A stretch of 64,000 bases of DNA from Endobugula sp047636495 (GCA_047636495.1 JBLILH010000009.1:1-64000), one strand, 5' to 3'; positions 52,492 to 62,631 are shown, counted from the stretch's first letter. Notes: generated by a model from the letters alone, not told the origin. Numbers and translations: made by a program.

Positions 52492-55302
52492 TTAAGCAAA
52501 GTGACGTACCTCGCCTTCACCATCAATATTATCGACACAACGACCGCATAATTCTGGATGCGATACATGCTGACCAACATCGGGACGATGATGCCAGCAA
52601 CGCACACATTTATCATCAGCATTGGCTTCAACCCATACCGACAAGCCCTCCACGTCGGTCGCATCGGACAACGCCGATGGGGTAACGTCGCTAACGATTG
52701 CTGACGATGTAATCAGCACAAAACGTAGCTCGTCCTCTAAACGGGTCAGCTGCTTAAATAACTCTCCATCACAATACAGCGTCACGGATGCAGTTAGCGA
52801 TTTGCTAATCACCCCGTCATTTCGCTTAGACTCGATCACTTTATTGACGGCATTTTTCACTTGCGCGATGGTCGCCCAGTAACTGGCATCCATCTCGTCA
52901 TTATTTTCTGCCTGCGGCAAGTCATACCATTCAGCTAAAAACACTGAGGTTTCACGGCCACTGGCTTTAGGTAAAGCGTCCCATAGTTCATCGGCGGTAT
53001 AACTTAATATCGGCGCAATCCAACGGGTAAAGGCTTCGGCAATATAATACAGCGCGGTCTGTGCTGACCGACGAGCCACGCTATCTGATTTAGTGGTGTA
53101 CTGGCGATCTTTAATAATATCGAGGTAAAACCCCCCCATATCCACAATACAAAAATTATGTAGCTTTTGATAAATGTTATGCAATTGATAAGTATCGTAA
53201 TGATCAATAATATCTTGCTGTAATTCCCGCGCACGACTGATGGCCCATTTGTCCAATTCAACAAGGTCATTGATTGGCAGCAAATCTGTTTCGGGGTTAA
53301 ACCCTTCGAGATTTGCCAATAAAAAGCGAGCGGTATTACGAATACGACGATATGAATCGGCGGTGCGTTTTAAAATTTCATCTGACACGCTCATTTCGGC
53401 GCTAAAGTCTGTCGCCGACACCCACAGGCGCAGTACATCTGCGCCTAAATCGTTCATGACTTTTTGTGGTGGGACGACATTGCCTAAGGATTTAGACATT
53501 TTCTTGCCCTGTGCATCGACGGTAAAGCCGTGAGTTAACACTTGTTTGTACGGCGCCTCACCATTAATCGCCATCGAGGTTTTTAACGATGATTGAAACC
53601 AACCACGATGCTGGTCTGAACCTTCTAAATATAAATCGGCAGGAAACTGTAAATTATCACGATCACGCAACACCGAGTGGTGGGTAACGCCAGAGTCAAA
53701 CCACACATCTAGCGTGTCGGTAACTTTCTCGTATTGCGCTGCATCGTCGGCATCTAATAACTCAGCCGCATCCAAATCAAACCAGGCATCGATACCGTCT
53801 TGCTCAATTTTTTGCGCGACTTTTTCGATAAGTTCTGGTGTATTCGGATGCATCTCTTGTGTTTGTTTGTGCACAAACAAGGTAATAGGCACTCCCCACG
53901 TGCGCTGACGAGAAACACACCAATCCGGGCTACCATCAACCATACCTTGAATACGTGCTTCACCCCATTGTGGGATCCATTCTACGTTTTCAATCGTTGA
54001 TTTGATTTTTGTACGTAAATCGTGGTGGTTTAAGGTGATAAACCATTGCGGTGTCGCACGATAAATTAACGGGGTTTTAGTCCGCCAGCAATGCGGGAAG
54101 CTATGCTCAAATTTTGTTTGAAAATATAAGGCTTGCCGCTCTTCCAATAGCGCAACAATTTTATCGTCTACTTTGTACACGTGTTCGCCAGCAAACAGCT
54201 CGACACCCGCATGAAAAGTGCCATCACCTTGAACATAGTTAAGCGTTTCAATACCGTATTTCTTAGCGGCCTGAAAATCTTCAGGGCCATGATCAGGGGC
54301 GGTACTAACACAACCTGTACCCACATCCGTAGTCACATGATCACCCAAAATAATAGGCAACTGACGATCATAAAATGGATGACGACACATTAACTTTTCT
54401 AAACGTGCGCCACTAACACGCCCAACAATTTTATAGTCTTCAACACTACCGCGCGCCATCACCTCTTCATGTAACGCGTCGGCAACCAACATTCGCTCAT
54501 TTCCGGCCTGAACAACAACGTACTCTAATTCAGGGTTTACACTAATGGCCAGCACAGAGGGTATTGACCAAGGCGTAGTGGTCCACAATACAACCGACAG
54601 GTCTCCTTCGCCCGTCAAGCCTTCTATGCGATCACAAAGGTCTACTTCATTAGTTATTAAACAGCGCACATAAATCGAATAGGACACTTTATCTTGATAT
54701 TCAACTTCCGCTTCGGCCAGTGCAGAACCGCCCACCACACTCCAGTAAACAGGCTTAAAACCACGCACTAAGTAGCCGTTTTCAGCTATTTTACCTAGGG
54801 CACGTACCGTATTTGCCTCGGTCTTAAAATCCATAGTGAGATAAGGATTATCCCAATCACCCAATACACCTAAGCGTATAAAGTCTTCTTTCTGGCCTGC
54901 CACTTGTTTCGCCGCGTATTCGCGACATTTTTGGCGAAAGGTTTTTACATCAATTTTATGTCCCGCCTTACCGACTTTCTTCTCAACATTGTGCTCAATA
55001 GGCAGACCATGACAGTCCCAACCTGGCACGTAAGGCGCATCAAACCCGCTAAGGGTTTTTGATTTAACGATGATATCTTTAATGATCTTATTGACCGCAT
55101 GACCAATATGAATATTACCGTTGGCGTAAGGGGGGCCATCGTGCAAAATAAATTTTTTCTTACCCGCCCGGGCATCACGAATAGCGTGATACACCTCATC
55201 AGCATTCCACTTGTTAAGGATATGCGGTTCGCGTTGCGCAAGATTGGCTTTCATGGGAAAAGAGGTATTCGGTAAGTTCAGTGTTGCTTTGTAGTCGGTC
55301 AT
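52492..55302 (-). CDS. ileS: Isoleucyl-tRNA synthetase
   Basis: This gene encodes 936 residues. The class I HIGH motif is in YANGNIHIGHAVNKI, KMSKS in GKKMSKSLGNVVPP, and the editing domain lies between. The C-terminal zinc site has CVRCWHHRP and ELCGRCVDN. It attaches isoleucine to tRNA-Ile and edits valine. Located between ribF and lspA as in Escherichia and Pseudomonas. Confidence 0.98.
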   Translation of the reverse strand: MTDYKATLNLPNTSFPMKANLAQREPHILNKWNADEVYHAIRDARAGKKKFILHDGPPYANGNIHIGHAVNKIIKDIIVKSKTLSGFDAPYVPGWDCHGLPIEHNVEKKVGKAGHKIDVKTFRQKCREYAAKQVAGQKEDFIRLGVLGDWDNPYLTMDFKTEANTVRALGKIAENGYLVRGFKPVYWSVVGGSALAEAEVEYQDKVSYSIYVRCLITNEVDLCDRIEGLTGEGDLSVVLWTTTPWSIPSVLAISVNPELEYVVVQAGNERMLVADALHEEVMARGSVEDYKIVGRVSGARLEKLMCRHPFYDRQLPIILGDHVTTDVGTGCVSTAPDHGPEDFQAAKKYGIETLNYVQGDGTFHAGVELFAGEHVYKVDDKIVALLEERQALYFQTKFEHSFPHCWRTKTPLIYRATPQWFITLNHHDLRTKIKSTIENVEWIPQWGEARIQGMVDGSPDWCVSRQRTWGVPITLFVHKQTQEMHPNTPELIEKVAQKIEQDGIDAWFDLDAAELLDADDAAQYEKVTDTLDVWFDSGVTHHSVLRDRDNLQFPADLYLEGSDQHRGWFQSSLKTSMAINGEAPYKQVLTHGFTVDAQGKKMSKSLGNVVPPQKVMNDLGADVLRLWVSATDFSAEMSVSDEILKRTADSYRRIRNTARFLLANLEGFNPETDLLPINDLVELDKWAISRARELQQDIIDHYDTYQLHNIYQKLHNFCIVDMGGFYLDIIKDRQYTTKSDSVARRSAQTALYYIAEAFTRWIAPILSYTADELWDALPKASGRETSVFLAEWYDLPQAENNDEMDASYWATIAQVKNAVNKVIESKRNDGVISKSLTASVTLYCDGELFKQLTRLEDELRFVLITSSAIVSDVTPSALSDATDVEGLSVWVEANADDKCVRCWHHRPDVGQHVSHPELCGRCVDNIDGEGEVRHFA

Positions 55303-55349
55303 AGGTAACGTCGTATGCTTAAAGGTAAATTAGAAATAAAGTAATGATG

Positions 55350-56294
55350 TTATGCGGCAGTGATCACCCACTGTCTCGCTTGCTGAATATCTTTTCGGAT
55401 TTGTTGGCGCAAACTATCGACCCCATCGAAACACTTTTCTTCTCTGATTTTATGGACAAATTGCACCACAATCATCTGCCCATAAAGGTCGTCATTTCGA
55501 TCAAACAGATGCACTTCGAGAATCGGCTTGGTATCACCCGATACGGTAGGGCGAACACCTACGTTCGCGACGCCCGGTAAAACCTCACCGTTTTCCAACG
55601 TGGTGCTCACCACAAATACGCCCGCCAATGGCGAACGGTAACGATGCAAATGCACATTGGCCGTTGGCGCACCCAGTTGCCGCCCTAACTGCTGGCCTTT
55701 GACGACTCGGCCGCTAATCGTATAATTTTTACCTAACAACGCAAGTACATGATTAAACTCAGCCAGCTCCAACGCTCGTCGAATACGCGTGCTACTCACA
55801 CGCTCACCATCAACCAGATAGGTCGCGGTATCGGTGACGGCAAAACCCGCTTTCTGACCGGCTGATTGTAATAATGCGTAATTGCCTTGTCGCCCACGAC
55901 CAAAACAAAAATCATCACCAATGACCAGCGATTGAGTCCCCAAGCGTTCAACCAAAATATGCTGAATAAACTCATCGGCGGGCAACTGACTTAACCATTG
56001 ATTAAAGGGTAAACACAATACCCTATCAACCCCTGCCACAAACAGCGCTTCTATTTTCTCGCGCAGCCGCATTAACCGAGCAGGTGCTTTTTCACCCGAA
56101 AAAAATTCATGGGGTTGCGGCTCAAAAATCATTACCAGCGATGGTAACTGCCATTTTCGAGCCTGATCAACCACCTGCTGTAAGATAGCCCGATGCCCCA
56201 AATGCACACCGTCAAAAGCGCCAATGGTCACTACATTGCCACGATGCTCTGGCTGCACATTGTGCAACCCACGAAGAAACTCATGAGAATGCAT
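55350..56294 (-). CDS. ribF: Bifunctional riboflavin kinase/FAD synthetase
   Basis: This gene encodes 314 residues. The N-terminal FMN adenylyltransferase has GAFDGVHLGHRAIL and GDDFCFGRGRQGN; the C-terminal riboflavin kinase has RVVKGQQLGRQLGAPTANV and GVANVGVRPTV. It phosphorylates riboflavin to FMN and adenylates FMN to FAD. It precedes ileS with a 47-bp gap. Confidence 0.97.
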   Translation of the reverse strand: MHSHEFLRGLHNVQPEHRGNVVTIGAFDGVHLGHRAILQQVVDQARKWQLPSLVMIFEPQPHEFFSGEKAPARLMRLREKIEALFVAGVDRVLCLPFNQWLSQLPADEFIQHILVERLGTQSLVIGDDFCFGRGRQGNYALLQSAGQKAGFAVTDTATYLVDGERVSSTRIRRALELAEFNHVLALLGKNYTISGRVVKGQQLGRQLGAPTANVHLHRYRSPLAGVFVVSTTLENGEVLPGVANVGVRPTVSGDTKPILEVHLFDRNDDLYGQMIVVQFVHKIREEKCFDGVDSLRQQIRKDIQQARQWVITAA

Positions 56295-56464
56295 AGTTTA
56301 TTAATACTCCGTGACCACGTAGATAATTAAAAAAGGCCGCAAGTATAACTTTTAACCGAAAAAAACGTAAGTAAGAATGCCTATCAATGCCAAAAAGAGT
56401 CCCTCGTCAACACAACATGTTATAACACTCGAAAAGCCTAAGCGCTATACGGATCAAATACCAC

Positions 56465-58087
56465 TCAAGCGGCTTGCCTTACATGGCGCAATCGCAAGCC
56501 ACTTGCCAGCAAAACTGACAGATAGACCATAAGGCCCGATGCACAGCAAGCCGCCATCATCATGACTCGCTGCCACACGTCTAGGACCGACCAATCGGAT
56601 ACGATATAAAACGAACCCCACAGTAACGATCCCATCGCTATATTAGCCATAAGCAATCGAGCGAGGTACGCCCCCCAACCAGCCAACGGTTGATAAACTC
56701 CCTGCTTACGCAATCCACGGTACAGCAAGCCTGCGTTCAGCCATGCGGATAATGCCGTTGCCAACGCTAAGCCTACGTGGCCGATTTGCCAAAGATAATG
56801 AAATGGAATCACCAATGCGAGGTTAAACAGCATATTCACTGCCATCGCAATAATGCCAATTTTTACCGGCGTTTTGGTGTCTTGGCGAGCAAAATAACCC
56901 GGCGCCAACACCTTAATTAACATAAATGCCACTAAGCCAATCGTATACGCCTGAAGACTGAGTGCTGACATCGCGATATCGTGGGTATTGGTCTTACCGT
57001 ATTCAAACAAGACCGTTAAAATAGGAGTTGCTAATAAAAACAATGCCACCGCTGCAGGTAAAGAAATAAGCAATATTAAGCGCAATGCCCAGTCTATCGT
57101 CTCGCCAAATTTTTGGGTATCTTCGCCCACAAACTGCCTTGATAAACTAGGCAAAATCACCGTGCCAATGGCAATCGCAAAAATACCTAACGGTAACTCC
57201 ACTAGACGGTCTGAATAATACAACCACGACACACTGCCCGTGGGTAAAAATGAGGCCAACACCGTATCGAGCAGCAAGTTAATTTGCGATACCGACACAC
57301 CGAAAATCGCAGGTGCCATTAACAATAATATGCGCTTTACACCGGGATCGGCGAAGTCTACTTTGGGCGCTGGCAATAAATTAATTTTCCATAGAAACGG
57401 CAACTGAAACGCTAACTGCACCATGCCCGCGACCAATACGCCCCAAGCAATGGCGATCACTGGCTGCTCAAAGTAAGGGCTCACCCACACTGCAGCGCTG
57501 ATTAAACAAAGGTTCAAAAATACGGGCGTAATGGCCGGAATGGCAAAACGGTCGTAACTATTAAGGACTGCGCCCGCAAAGCCCGTTAAGGAAATCAATA
57601 ACAAATAAGGAAAGGTAATACGCAGCATCTCTTGCGTTAGTGCGAGCTTGAACGGATCGTTCCAAAAACCCGGCGCAAACGCCAACGTCACTAGCGGCGC
57701 TGCCACTACCACGACAATCGTTATCAGCAACAAGGACAAGCCAAGACAGCCGCAGACTCGATCAACTAGGCCCTTTACTGCCTTCATCGAACCCTTTTCG
57801 CGGTACTCTGACAATACTGGCACAAACGCCTGGGCAAATGCACCTTCGGCAAATAAACGACGTAAAAAATTAGGGATTTTAAAGGCAACAAAAAAGGCGT
57901 CCGCCCCCGCACTTGCGCCAATCGTATGCGCAAATACCACATCGCGCGCTAAACCCAACACGCGAGATAACATTGTCATTGCTCCTACCAACAACCCTGA
58001 GCGCAACAAGCCTCCATTTTTTATTGGCGGCGGCGCTTTAGGTGGCTCGGTTGATAATGATGGCGGTGATGGCGGTGATAGTGTCAC
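56465..58087 (-). CDS. murJ: Lipid II flippase MurJ
   Basis: This gene encodes 540 residues from a GTG at 58087, with GGAG ten bases upstream. Residues 1-27 are a Pro/Ser-rich extension (SPPSPPSLSTEPPKAPPP) not found in Escherichia MurJ. The 14-helix MOP-superfamily core begins at SGLLVGAMTMLSRVLGLARD and has FFVAFKIPNFLRRLFAEGAFAQAFVPVLSEY. MurJ moves lipid II to the periplasmic face. It is divergent from rpsT and precedes ribF, a conserved order. Confidence 0.96.
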   Translation of the reverse strand: MTLSPPSPPSLSTEPPKAPPPIKNGGLLRSGLLVGAMTMLSRVLGLARDVVFAHTIGASAGADAFFVAFKIPNFLRRLFAEGAFAQAFVPVLSEYREKGSMKAVKGLVDRVCGCLGLSLLLITIVVVVAAPLVTLAFAPGFWNDPFKLALTQEMLRITFPYLLLISLTGFAGAVLNSYDRFAIPAITPVFLNLCLISAAVWVSPYFEQPVIAIAWGVLVAGMVQLAFQLPFLWKINLLPAPKVDFADPGVKRILLLMAPAIFGVSVSQINLLLDTVLASFLPTGSVSWLYYSDRLVELPLGIFAIAIGTVILPSLSRQFVGEDTQKFGETIDWALRLILLISLPAAVALFLLATPILTVLFEYGKTNTHDIAMSALSLQAYTIGLVAFMLIKVLAPGYFARQDTKTPVKIGIIAMAVNMLFNLALVIPFHYLWQIGHVGLALATALSAWLNAGLLYRGLRKQGVYQPLAGWGAYLARLLMANIAMGSLLWGSFYIVSDWSVLDVWQRVMMMAACCASGLMVYLSVLLASGLRLRHVRQAA

Positions 58088-58441
58088 GCTGAATGAACTC
58101 CACGACTTATCATAGCCGCTTATTTAATGTCATATAAGATAATGTCGTATATGTGTGAATTGCCCGAGTTTACTGGATAATAGGCAAATACACCACGCAG
58201 GGTAGCGTATACCCAATCAAGATAATAACCGTCGATTATAGCTAATTCACAAATCCTGCTTGACTTCGACGCCTTGAATGGCATAATTACGCACCCTAAA
58301 TTCCGTATCAGGGCGTTAGGCACGAATTAGGTGGCACGAATTAGGTAAAGAGTTAGGTGACGAACGGCTAGTGACTAGCTAATGTTAGTGTCTTGATTTT
58401 TATTCCGGTTTATTTTAAAACTTACATACAGGAGCACTGTG
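58088..58441. other. Divergent murJ-rpsT intergenic region
   Basis: About 350 bp. A minus-strand frame of 67 codons (58120-58323, GTG start) contains ELAIIDGYYLDWVYATLRGV and fills most of the gap, but I recognise no family and do not call it. Direct repeats GGCACGAATTAGGT occur at about 58319-58345. Confidence 0.4.
58393..58421 (+). promoter_or_regulatory. Candidate rpsT promoter
   Basis: TTGATT (58393-58398) and TAAAAC (58416-58421) with a 17-bp spacer lie just before the rpsT ribosome site. The match is moderate and the leader would be very short. Confidence 0.4.
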
Positions 58442-58708
58442 GTGGCCAATTCACCCCAAGCTAAAAAACGTGCAATTCAAAGTGAAAAAGCGCGCAAGCA
58501 CAATGCGAGCCTACGCTCGATGACCCGAACTCACGTTAAGAAAGTTATTGCCGCTGTTGCAGCCGGCGATGCTGAGACTGCTAAAGCCGCTTATGCTGCT
58601 GCCGCACCCATTATCGACAAACTAGCGAACAAAGGCATTATTCATAAGAATAAAGCCGCTCGCCATAAGAGCCGCCTACATAAGCAAGTTAAAGCGCTAG
58701 CGGCTTAA
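58442..58708 (+). CDS. rpsT: Ribosomal protein S20
   Basis: The GTG at 58442 (MANSPQAKKRAIQSEK) gives 88 residues, matching bS20; a GTG one codon earlier also fits but AGGAG spacing (7 bases) favours the later one. A GTG-type non-ATG start is of interest because Escherichia rpsT uses UUG and is autoregulated. The protein is helical and very basic. It is followed by a strong terminator. Confidence 0.96.
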   Translation: MANSPQAKKRAIQSEKARKHNASLRSMTRTHVKKVIAAVAAGDAETAKAAYAAAAPIIDKLANKGIIHKNKAARHKSRLHKQVKALAA

Positions 58709-58723
58709 TACATAGAAAATCAT

Positions 58724-58763
58724 AAAAAAACCCCTCTATTGTCATGCCATAGAGGGGTTTTTT
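58724..58763. terminator. Strong bidirectional terminator after rpsT
   Basis: CCCCTCTA (58731-58738) and TAGAGGGG (58750-58757) form the stem with A-run before and T6 after; including A/T pairs the stem is at least 12 bp. It serves rpsT and the convergent aminotransferase gene. Confidence 0.9.
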
Positions 58764-58784
58764 ATGCGCGTTCGCTAAGTGCCC

Positions 58785-59840
58785 TTAGCACGCCAGATAA
58801 GATTCCCACGCAGTCATTAAATGCTGCATCTGCGCCAGCGTGCCTATCGTCACCCTCAACCCTAGGCGATCACCATACATTTTAGGCCTAACCAAGAAAT
58901 TTTCTGACTGTAGATAACTCGCAACCTCGTCCGGATTGCTGGGAAAGCACCACAGGTAATTTGCATTGCTTTTCCAATGGCTAATCCCGTGCCTACCCAA
59001 CCACGACTCAAGCAATGGCTTGGCCTGCTCCATGACTTCTGCGACATAGCGCTCGGTTTCAGAAGGATCATCTAGCGCAGCATTTGCGGCAACAACGGCC
59101 AACTGATTAATATCGTAAGGGCCGCGAATATTGCATAAGGCTGCGACATTTTCTGCCGCGCTCATCAAGTAACCAAAACGCAACGATGGCATTCCCCATG
59201 TTTTAGAAAAAGTGCGCGTCACAAAAAGATTATGAAATTCCCCGATAAATGAAACGGCTGTTTGATGGCTGTATTCAAAATAACATTCATCCACCAAGAT
59301 AGCAGCATTAGGCGCCGCCTGCGCAATTTGCCGAACAACATCACTAGTCACTAACGTGCCACAGGGGTTATTCGGGTTAGACACTACCACCACACGCGTA
59401 TGTTCATTCACCAGACCCAACACCTCTGCTAGTGGGTAGCCTCCCTCTCGAGTGTACTGCGGCTCGTGTATTAGCATCGCTTCAACTTGAGCACACTGCC
59501 GATACATCGCAAATGACGGCCCAGGAATAATCGCCTCAGCACTGGCTGACGCGACGGCACGAAACACCAAATCAATACCTTGATCGGATCCATTAGTGAT
59601 CATTAGCTGATCATTTGCAACACCTGCATAGGCCGCTAGCCGCTTAACAATATCGCCATAGGCGGGATACATCTGTAATCGACCCGCATCAATATAGTCA
59701 TGCAAAGCTTGCTTTACATTCTCCGCAATCGGAATCGTACGCTCATTAAAATCTAGCAAGGTAAACGCATTGGGATTGCGCCCCTCTAACGGTGGTGCAT
59801 AAGCAGATAAGGCAACGATATGAGAGTTAATCACAGACAT
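58785..59840 (-). CDS. PLP aminotransferase, HisC-like
   Basis: This gene encodes 351 residues of fold-type I, class II aminotransferase. TNGSDQGIDLVFRA, NPNNPCGTL, ILVDECYFEYS and TRTFSKTWGMPSLRFGYL (PLP Lys) are present. It most resembles histidinol-phosphate aminotransferases and their threonine-phosphate decarboxylase relatives. No histidine genes are adjacent, so the substrate is not fixed and the name hisC is withheld. Confidence 0.85.
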   Translation of the reverse strand: MSVINSHIVALSAYAPPLEGRNPNAFTLLDFNERTIPIAENVKQALHDYIDAGRLQMYPAYGDIVKRLAAYAGVANDQLMITNGSDQGIDLVFRAVASASAEAIIPGPSFAMYRQCAQVEAMLIHEPQYTREGGYPLAEVLGLVNEHTRVVVVSNPNNPCGTLVTSDVVRQIAQAAPNAAILVDECYFEYSHQTAVSFIGEFHNLFVTRTFSKTWGMPSLRFGYLMSAAENVAALCNIRGPYDINQLAVVAANAALDDPSETERYVAEVMEQAKPLLESWLGRHGISHWKSNANYLWCFPSNPDEVASYLQSENFLVRPKMYGDRLGLRVTIGTLAQMQHLMTAWESYLAC

Positions 59841-59929
59841 GGTTTTTCCAATGATTCAATTAAGAGGGATAAAGTGTAGATAATCTAGAACAATGTAGGC
59901 TGCACCAACACAAACTTGAACAATACACG

Positions 59930-60119
59930 CTAGAAGCCTGTCGGACTCAGGGGATCGTAGCGAGGCAGTGAGAGGTCGAGGGCATTTTTTCGATCATTTG
60001 AGGCGAATAGTGAGCCTATTCTCCAGAAGTAGGCGCCACTAGGCGATGAAAATGATCGGCAAAAGGCACCGATTTCTTGCTGCCGCAGTAGATTCTTCCT
60101 AAGCCCGACAGGCTCCTAG
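59930..60119. mobile_element. Palindromic MITE-like element, copy 2 (190 bp)
   Basis: Ends are CTAGAAGCCTGTCGGACTCA and its imperfect complement up to GGCTCCTAG. It matches the 167-bp copy at 2453-2619 through most of its length but has about 24 extra bases near the apex (CCAGAAGTAGGCGCCACTAGG). The right end carries the CTA that, read on the minus strand, is the TAG stop codon of proB. Both copies are non-coding palindromes. Confidence 0.85.
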
Positions 60120-61291
60120 ACCAACACAAGATTATCACGGTGTATCAGCTCTTCTTCGTTTTTATAACCCAATAGGTTTTCAATATTATCGCTGGATTGA
60201 CCAAGAATTTTTTGCGCTTCCTGATAATTATAATTCACTAGTCCACGAGCAATGTCTCTGCCGTCAATAGATTTACAAATCACCATATCACCTCGGGTAA
60301 AACGCCCCTCAACCGCAACCACACCCACCGCCAGCAAGCTTTTTCCAGAGCGAAGCAACACATCCACAGCGCCGTCATCCAACACTAACTCACCGCGTGA
60401 CTGCAGCTGACCCGACAACCAACGTTTGCGTGCTGCCTCTGGCAGCTGATCCGCTAACAATAACGAACCCACATTTACACCATCGGCGAGCGATATTAAA
60501 ACGCTATCAATACGCCCGCCCACAATGACCGTGTTGGCGCCCGATCGCGCCGCTAATCTTGCTGCTCGGACTTTGGTAACCATGCCGCCGCGACCCAATT
60601 TCCCCCCACCCCCTGCCATGCTATCTAATTCAGGCATGGAAGCCGAGACATTATTAATTAAGCGAGCATGCTCATTACTGCGAGGATCACTATCATACAT
60701 TCCCTCTTGATCCGTCAGCAATACTAGCAAATCAGCTTCAATTAAGTTAGCCACCAGCGCCGCTAGAGTGTCATTATCACCAAAACGAATTTCATCTGTG
60801 ACCACTGTATCGTTCTCATTAACAACGGGAACAACACCTAAACGAATAAGTGTTTTCAATGTGGACTGGGCGTTTAAATAACGCTCTCTATTTGACAGGT
60901 CATCATGATCCAGCAACACTTGCGCAGTCTGCAAGCCAAACCGCTGAAAAGCCTGTTCATAGGTTTGCACCAAACCCATTTGACCCACCGCCGCCGCCGC
61001 CTGCAACTCATGCACATGGCTTGGCCTTGCAGACCACCCCAATCGCTCAATACCCACCGCAATAGAGCCCGACGACACCAATACTAACTCAATGCCTCGC
61101 TCACGCAGCTGATACATTTGCTCGGCCCATCCCTGAATAGCCGCAACATCCAGACCACGCCCGTTATCCGTTAGCGAAGAGCTGCCTATTTTTATGACCC
61201 AGCGACGAGCTCGACTGACCTTGAGCCTTGATGTTTTATCCAGGCTGCCAGCCAAATCTTCATTAGTACTTTTCGAGATTATTGAGGACAC
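60116..61291 (-). CDS. proB: Glutamate 5-kinase
   Basis: This gene encodes 391 residues from a GTG. The amino-acid kinase domain has RRWVIKIGSSSLTDNGRGLD, LVSSGSIAVGIERLGW, PVVNENDTV and RFGDNDTLAALVA, then GGMVTKVRAARLAARSG. A C-terminal PUA domain (GVVAVEGRFTRGDMV, GLVNYNYQEAQKILG) follows. It phosphorylates glutamate in proline synthesis. The N-terminus is about 18 residues longer than in Pseudomonas ProB. The stop codon lies in the end of a MITE-like element, so the last residues may have been set by that insertion. Confidence 0.95.
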   Translation of the reverse strand: MSSIISKSTNEDLAGSLDKTSRLKVSRARRWVIKIGSSSLTDNGRGLDVAAIQGWAEQMYQLRERGIELVLVSSGSIAVGIERLGWSARPSHVHELQAAAAVGQMGLVQTYEQAFQRFGLQTAQVLLDHDDLSNRERYLNAQSTLKTLIRLGVVPVVNENDTVVTDEIRFGDNDTLAALVANLIEADLLVLLTDQEGMYDSDPRSNEHARLINNVSASMPELDSMAGGGGKLGRGGMVTKVRAARLAARSGANTVIVGGRIDSVLISLADGVNVGSLLLADQLPEAARKRWLSGQLQSRGELVLDDGAVDVLLRSGKSLLAVGVVAVEGRFTRGDMVICKSIDGRDIARGLVNYNYQEAQKILGQSSDNIENLLGYKNEEELIHRDNLVLV

Positions 61292-61344
61292 ACTTTTTTA
61301 CTCGCTATTTTTAACTCGCTATTTTCACTCGCGACTTGGCCGTC

Positions 61345-62571
61345 CTACTCAACGTATACAGTGTCAACATCATAGTCGTCGTCATCGTAGTCGTCATTAA
61401 GGTCGTCGTCACCATCAACATCGACCACTTTACCTTTCGCTCGCATACGCTCTGCTCGATGCTTAAGTCGCAGGGCCTCGATGCGCTCACGTGCGTCTAT
61501 TTGCATCTCTAGCTGATACGCTAATTCTTGCTCAGCAAGCTCAGGATCTTCTTTTTCAGTCAACTTAACACTTTCGATATGTTCCATAATGTCACGACAC
61601 ACCTGCAGCGTACCTTGCGCACTAATGGCAGCGATAGAGAAAACCGGCCCCTGCCAAGCCAAACCGTCAACCACCGCCTGACATCGTGCTTTGACTTCAT
61701 CTACGGGTAACATATCCACTTTATTCAATATCAACCAACGTTCACGATTCGCCAACTTAGGGCTAAACTGTCCGATTTCACGGATAATAGCTTCTGCACT
61801 TTCTAGGGGACTTGACTCATCAAAAGGCGCCATGTCAACAATATGCAGCAATATTCGACAACGCGTCAGATGTTTGAGAAAACGAATACCTAAGCCCGCG
61901 CCATCTGAAGCCCCTTCGATCAAGCCTGGAATATCCGCAACCACAAAACTGCGATGCTCTTCAATTTTAACGACACCTAAGTTAGGTACCAACGTAGTAA
62001 ACGGATAGTCTGCCACTTTAGGCTTGGCAGCCGATACCGCACGAATAAAAGTGGACTTGCCTGCATTAGGCAAGCCCAGCAGACCTACATCAGCCAACAC
62101 TTTCAACTCAAGCTTTAAGTCTCGATGCTCACCATCACTCCCCGGCGACGTTTGACGTGGCGCACGATTGGTGCTGGATTTAAATCGCGTATTACCCAAA
62201 CCATGAAAACCACCTTGAGCCACTAATAAACGCTGCTTATCTTCGGTGATATCGCCCAGCAACTCTTCGGTTTCAACATCAAAGATAGATGTGCCGACAG
62301 GCACCCTTAAGATCAAATCATCACCTTTGGCACCCGCACAATTTTTGCCACTACCTGTACCGCCGTTCTTTGCACGATATTTAGGCTGATAACGATAATC
62401 GACCAGCGTATTCAAGTCCCCATCACCTTCAAGGTAAACGCTACCGCCATCGCCGCCGTCGCCGCCATCAGGGCCGCCCTTGGCAATATATTTTTCACGG
62501 CGAAAACTTAAACAGCCACCACCACCGTTGCCCGCATAAATAGATATGGGTGCTTCATCTACAAACTTCAT
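61345..62571 (-). CDS. obgE: Obg-family GTPase
   Basis: This gene encodes 408 residues. The glycine-rich Obg domain (FVDEAPISIYAGNGGGGCLSFRREK) is followed by the G domain with GLPNAGKSTFIRA (G1), DIPGLIEGASDGAGLG (G3) and NKVDML (G4). The tail is a long acidic run (about residues 385-408, mostly Asp with Tyr). It acts in ribosome large-subunit assembly and stress control. It is downstream of rpmA, with a terminator hairpin between them. Confidence 0.97.
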   Translation of the reverse strand: MKFVDEAPISIYAGNGGGGCLSFRREKYIAKGGPDGGDGGDGGSVYLEGDGDLNTLVDYRYQPKYRAKNGGTGSGKNCAGAKGDDLILRVPVGTSIFDVETEELLGDITEDKQRLLVAQGGFHGLGNTRFKSSTNRAPRQTSPGSDGEHRDLKLELKVLADVGLLGLPNAGKSTFIRAVSAAKPKVADYPFTTLVPNLGVVKIEEHRSFVVADIPGLIEGASDGAGLGIRFLKHLTRCRILLHIVDMAPFDESSPLESAEAIIREIGQFSPKLANRERWLILNKVDMLPVDEVKARCQAVVDGLAWQGPVFSIAAISAQGTLQVCRDIMEHIESVKLTEKEDPELAEQELAYQLEMQIDARERIEALRLKHRAERMRAKGKVVDVDGDDDLNDDYDDDDYDVDTVYVE

Positions 62572-62631
62572 GACTTATCCTAGTTCGACTCACCCAAACG
62601 ACTGATTTGCCGAAAATAATAGTACAACAAC

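Noticed and set aside
58120..58323. 67-codon frame in the murJ-rpsT gap
   Set aside because: Its composition is protein-like but I cannot tie it to any family and it would occupy the murJ promoter region.
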